Of a stretch of 64,000 nucleotides of DNA, positions 60,666-64,000 are shown piece after piece. Under the pieces are notes generated by a model that was given only the letters and a program-made list of their open reading frames with translations, was not told where the DNA came from and did not search any database. The stretch is from JAMXLO01 sp963799415. GTDB taxonomy: Bacteria > Pseudomonadota > Alphaproteobacteria > Acetobacterales > Acetobacteraceae. Each line of letters begins with the position of its first letter. Positions within the stretch are counted from its first letter, which is position 1. The stretch lies in assembly GCA_963799415.1 (NCBI GenBank), contig CAWCXI010000026.1, positions 152,003 to 216,002 of the forward strand. Direction: 5' to 3'. A program made the translations under genes and the position numbers.

Positions 60666-63600
60666 TCATGCTGGAGATAACGTCGCGTCCAGGCGAGTAA
60701 GCAACTCACGAGCGTCCCGCAAATCCGGAGTGTCGACCGCCTCGTCGAACCAGGCCAGCGTCGGCCGTAGCGTCTCCTGTGCCGCGGCATGCCTGCCGCG
60801 TGCCGACCACTGCCGCGCTAGACTTGTCGAGGCGCGAAGTTCCAATAACTTGGCCGATTGATCTCGAGCAATCCTGATCGCCTGACACAATTCCTGTTCC
60901 GCCTGAGCGGCATCGGTGTTTATGCCTTCAAGAAGAAGTTCGCCCTTCTTGCGGTGAAGTTCGGCATCAAGCCAGCATGCTCTGGTGCTACGCGAGAACT
61001 CAAGTACCTCGTCCAGCATTGCCAAGGCCTCAACGCGCCGTCCCGACAAAGCCAAAATATCGGATAGCAGATATTTCCCAACCGCCGGTCGCAGTCTGGC
61101 CCCCAGCGTTTTCGCGGCGGCAATGCCTTGCAACAACAGAGGCAGTCCCTTGCTGACGTCCCCTTGCTTCGCTGTGACCCAGCCGAGTTGGCTTTGGCCG
61201 ATGGCCAGAAGGAAGGAGAAACCTTGCTCTTCGCAGAGGGCCACCAGTGTCCTTGCGCATGCCTCACATCCCGCATCGTCGCGCAGAACCTCCAAGGTTC
61301 TAAACCAGACGCTCAAGGTAAGCGCATAGGCTGGTGACGATGATCCAGCCTTACTTGCGTCTTCAATCGCTGACTTGCCATAGGAAATGGCCTGCTCAGT
61401 ATAACCGGTGTGCGCCAAGGTAACGCTGAGATAGGCTGCTGCCACGGGCGGGTCTGAAGCTATCGCAGTATCGCGCAGCTCGTGTGTCCCAGTTGCGGAT
61501 AGCGCAAGGGCCTTAGCAAAATGGTCACCTGCTATCGCGAATTGCCCCCGGTAATAGCCCACATGACCCAGCCGCACGCGCGCAGCAACCGCTATGCCCA
61601 CAACGCCGCTACTCGCCGCAAGGGCTAACAGTTCCTCGCCGATTGCCTGTGCTTCCAGCAATTCGGCCCCCGCTTCGGCTATGATGCCCAGCGAGTACAG
61701 CGCGCGTGCCAGTATTTCGGGACTGTCGAGCATGCGGCAAACAGCAACGGCGCGCTGGAACGCAATGCCAGCGTCAGGGTCATTTGGACCCTTCGTCGTC
61801 ATCAGGATCCGCCCGAGGGCAATGAGCAGCTCGGCCTCCAGACGATGGCGATCAGGCCCCTCCGGTAAATTTCCGGCGAATTGCAACCCTCGCTCGAGGT
61901 AGGTTCTGGTCTCTGCCACCGCCGCGCGTTCGGCAGAGCGGCCTCCGGCAATCCTGTAATAGGAGGCAGCCTGGGCAAGCAGGCCAGCCTGGGCACAATG
62001 ATATCCAAGCAGGCCAGGCTCGGTCACACCGAGCGATGAATCGCCCTCCGCGGCTGCGACGATCCGGGCATGAATCTCCGCCCGCCGCCGGCGCAGCACA
62101 CTGTCGTAGATGGCTTCCTGCACCAGCGCATGCTTGAACGAATAGATGGCGTCTGTCGGCCCGCCGCGACGCGACGCGAGACCGGACCCGATCAGTTCAT
62201 CCAGTCCGTCCACCAATTGCTTGTCCGGCATCTGGGCGACGGCGGCCAACAACGGCTGAGAAAACTCGCGCCCGATCGTCGCCGCGACCTGCGCGACGCG
62301 CTTGGCCGCCGGGAGTCTGTCGAGGCGCGCTGTCAGCAAGGCCTGCAGCGTTTCCGGAACAGTCAGCGATGGGGGTGACAGCGTGTAGCTCTCGGCATTC
62401 TCCAGCACCGACTTCGTCAATTCCTCGATGAACAACGGTACCCCGTCGCCTTGCGCGACGATCCGCTCGAGCAGCGTTGTCGGCAGGGGGTAGCCGATCA
62501 TGACCTCCCTCGCCAGTCGCTCAGCATCGCGGTGATCGAGGCGGCCCAACGTGACAACTGTCGCATTCGCATGGTCAGCCCATTGCGGGGCGAATTCCGC
62601 ACGGTATGTCACGATCAACAAAATCGGTAGATCGGACAGCAGGCCGATCATCCTGTCCAGAAGCTCAATAGAGCTCGGATCGGCCCAGTGCACATCTTCG
62701 GCAATGAGCAGCAGCGGCGGCCTCTGCCGCGCCAACGCGACGACCCGGCGCGTAAGTGCCGCGAGCGTCCTTTGCTTCTTCGCCTGTGGGCTTAGGTCCA
62801 GCTTTTGATATAACTCATCGACCGGCACCCCAAGCAGATCGGCAATCAGTGAGACGTCCTCGGCTGATGATCCTGCCGGCAAGAGCACAGCCTCAAGTTT
62901 GCGCAGCTTGTCCATCGGCCCATCGCCCCGGACAAAGCCCGCCTCGTAGTGTAAGCGCGCGATAACCGGATACAGCGGACTTGCCAGGTAATGCGGCGAG
63001 CAGAAATAGCGCAGACTTGCGTGCGGTTCGCCGCGCAGGCGTGCCCTTAGTTCCACGACGAGACGCGATTTGCCGATGCCCGGCTCGCCCGCGAGCAGCA
63101 CCAGCTGGCCCTTACCCTCCCGCGCCAGCCGCCAGCGGTCCAAGAGGAGCGCAAGCTCCTCGTCTCGACCGACAAGCGGTACAAAACGAGCAGCGTAACG
63201 AGCAGCGAAGCGGTCGCCGACGGCGCGCTCCCCCAGCACACGCCATGCGCGTATCCGCGTCGGGAAGCCCCTCAGCGAAAGTTCACCAAGGTCACGGCAC
63301 GTGAAAAGGCCGCCGATCTGCCTGCGCGTGACGTCGTCAATCAAAATGCTGTCCGGTTCCGCTGCGTCCTGAAGGCGGGCAGCAAGATTTGGCGTAGCAC
63401 CGATCGCCGTCTGTTGGCGCGTGTCGCCGAAGCCGGCGGGCTCGCCGACCACGACAACGCCGGTGGCAACGCCGATATGCACCTGCAATCTCTCGCCTCT
63501 GATGGGGCCTTCCAACGCAGACAGAACGGCTAGGGCGGCGCGGACCGCGCGCTCGCAATCCGTCTCGTTGCTCTCCGGCCAGCCGAAATAACACAGGACT

Positions 63601-63875
63601 CCATCACCAACGTAACGAGCGAGATAACCGCCGAAGCGCGCGATCGCGACGGCGACGCGCGATTGATAGCTGCGAATGACCAGAGCCAACTCCTCGGGGT
63701 CCAGTCGTCCGGATAGCGGAGTTGAACCCACCAGGTCGCACAACAAGACGCTGAGCCGCCGGCGTTCAGCCTCGGCCTTTGGCAAAGTCTCGGATGCATC
63801 GGGAAACGGCGCACCGCACCGGGCGCAGAATCGCGCACGCTCATGCGCCGTCTCGCCGCATGCCGGGCACTGCAT
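60666..63875 (-). CDS. Adenylate/guanylate cyclase domain protein with AAA ATPase and TPR-like region
   Basis: A 1069-residue regulator. Residues 3-20 form a zinc ribbon (Cys3, Cys6, Cys17, Cys20). A class III cyclase domain follows (LLCDLVGSTPLSGRL with Asp47, YVGDGVLCYFGWPESNETD with Asp91). An AAA/MalT-like ATPase begins with FVPLVGRDEELALLLDRW and Walker A LLAGEPGIGKSRL (263-270); LLLIAEDVHWADPSSIELL is Walker B. From about residue 650 the chain is helical, TPR-like. Such proteins are common in Alphaproteobacteria and Actinobacteria and make cAMP or act as signal-transducing switches. The inducing signal is unknown. Confidence 0.9.
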   Translation of the reverse strand: MQCPACGETAHERARFCARCGAPFPDASETLPKAEAERRRLSVLLCDLVGSTPLSGRLDPEELALVIRSYQSRVAVAIARFGGYLARYVGDGVLCYFGWPESNETDCERAVRAALAVLSALEGPIRGERLQVHIGVATGVVVVGEPAGFGDTRQQTAIGATPNLAARLQDAAEPDSILIDDVTRRQIGGLFTCRDLGELSLRGFPTRIRAWRVLGERAVGDRFAARYAARFVPLVGRDEELALLLDRWRLAREGKGQLVLLAGEPGIGKSRLVVELRARLRGEPHASLRYFCSPHYLASPLYPVIARLHYEAGFVRGDGPMDKLRKLEAVLLPAGSSAEDVSLIADLLGVPVDELYQKLDLSPQAKKQRTLAALTRRVVALARQRPPLLLIAEDVHWADPSSIELLDRMIGLLSDLPILLIVTYRAEFAPQWADHANATVVTLGRLDHRDAERLAREVMIGYPLPTTLLERIVAQGDGVPLFIEELTKSVLENAESYTLSPPSLTVPETLQALLTARLDRLPAAKRVAQVAATIGREFSQPLLAAVAQMPDKQLVDGLDELIGSGLASRRGGPTDAIYSFKHALVQEAIYDSVLRRRRAEIHARIVAAAEGDSSLGVTEPGLLGYHCAQAGLLAQAASYYRIAGGRSAERAAVAETRTYLERGLQFAGNLPEGPDRHRLEAELLIALGRILMTTKGPNDPDAGIAFQRAVAVCRMLDSPEILARALYSLGIIAEAGAELLEAQAIGEELLALAASSGVVGIAVAARVRLGHVGYYRGQFAIAGDHFAKALALSATGTHELRDTAIASDPPVAAAYLSVTLAHTGYTEQAISYGKSAIEDASKAGSSSPAYALTLSVWFRTLEVLRDDAGCEACARTLVALCEEQGFSFLLAIGQSQLGWVTAKQGDVSKGLPLLLQGIAAAKTLGARLRPAVGKYLLSDILALSGRRVEALAMLDEVLEFSRSTRACWLDAELHRKKGELLLEGINTDAAQAEQELCQAIRIARDQSAKLLELRASTSLARQWSARGRHAAAQETLRPTLAWFDEAVDTPDLRDARELLTRLDATLSPA

Positions 63876-64000
63876 TCTAGCCTCTCAGTGTCGCTTCCGA
63901 CGTGGCCCCGTTGTTAGGCAGAGGGGTGAACCACAACCGCCGATTTTTTGTATAGAGCAAATGGCGAGGTCCCGTCACCCCAGATCGAACTTCCCTTGCC

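Noticed and set aside
1..64000. CRISPR arrays, tRNA/rRNA genes, insertion sequences, prophage
   Set aside because: No regularly spaced repeats, cloverleaf-like segments, transposase or integrase motifs were recognised by reading.

Overview
The window is GC-rich bacterial chromosome, densely coding on both strands. It looks like a member of the Alphaproteobacteria, most likely Acetobacteraceae or a close Rhodospirillales relative. The reasons are a Hint-domain protein of the type common in Acetobacteraceae, a 'ligase-associated' helicase/exonuclease/phosphoesterase set, a DUF1491 gene, an ETHE1-rhodanese fusion and dispersed palindromic repeats of types common in Alphaproteobacteria. No rRNA, tRNA, CRISPR array, integrase or complete insertion sequence was seen. 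The taxonomic placement is inference.

Layout. 1-6.4 kb: partial carbamoyltransferase, serB, a PH-domain/membrane protein pair, a quinone oxidoreductase and a luciferase-like monooxygenase. 6.6-22.3 kb: a complete type II secretion system (T2SS). Running leftward on the minus strand are gspE-F-L-M-C-D, a lytic transglycosylase, a secreted phosphoesterase, gspI-J-K, an exported beta-propeller, a small ORF and gspG. On the plus strand are prepilin peptidase gspO, a small periplasmic protein and gspH. The transglycosylase overlaps gspD and the phosphoesterase overlaps gspI, so wall remodelling and a probable cargo are wired into the machine. 22.4-25.7 kb: a second exported beta-propeller, an MFS carrier and a VOC protein. 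26.2-34.3 kb: a cupin, a PIN toxin/antitoxin pair, ligase-associated exonuclease, Hint protein, Lhr-like helicase and a frameshifted pdeM; the expected ATP-dependent ligase is absent. 34.3-45.6 kb: SDR, MFS, NmrA-like and cupin genes, a frameshifted MOSC-ferredoxin reductase, DUF983, an aldo/keto reductase and an EmrAB-type efflux pair. 45.7-51.4 kb: small exported protein, aspartoacylase-like enzyme, GNAT, a tiny ORF with an exceptionally long Shine-Dalgarno, MaoC, DUF1491 and a heavily frameshifted ABC importer. 51.4-57.7 kb: LysR with a divergent PEP-mutase-family gene, TauE exporter, ankyrin remnant, Rieske oxygenase and MFS carrier. 57.8-64 kb: unknown small proteins, nitroreductase, persulfide-dioxygenase-like MBL-rhodanese fusion and a large cyclase-ATPase regulator.

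Ten reading-frame breaks are visible in six genes (pdeM, MOSC-reductase, three ABC importer genes, ankyrin gene), eight of them between 48.8 and 54.6 kb, while the T2SS genes are all open. This may be gene decay or local assembly error. The points most worth checking are the T2SS with built-in transglycosylase and phosphoesterase, the 22-codon ORF whose ribosome-binding site matches about 15 nt of the 16S rRNA 3' end, and the replacement of the ligase by a Hint protein in the repair cluster.
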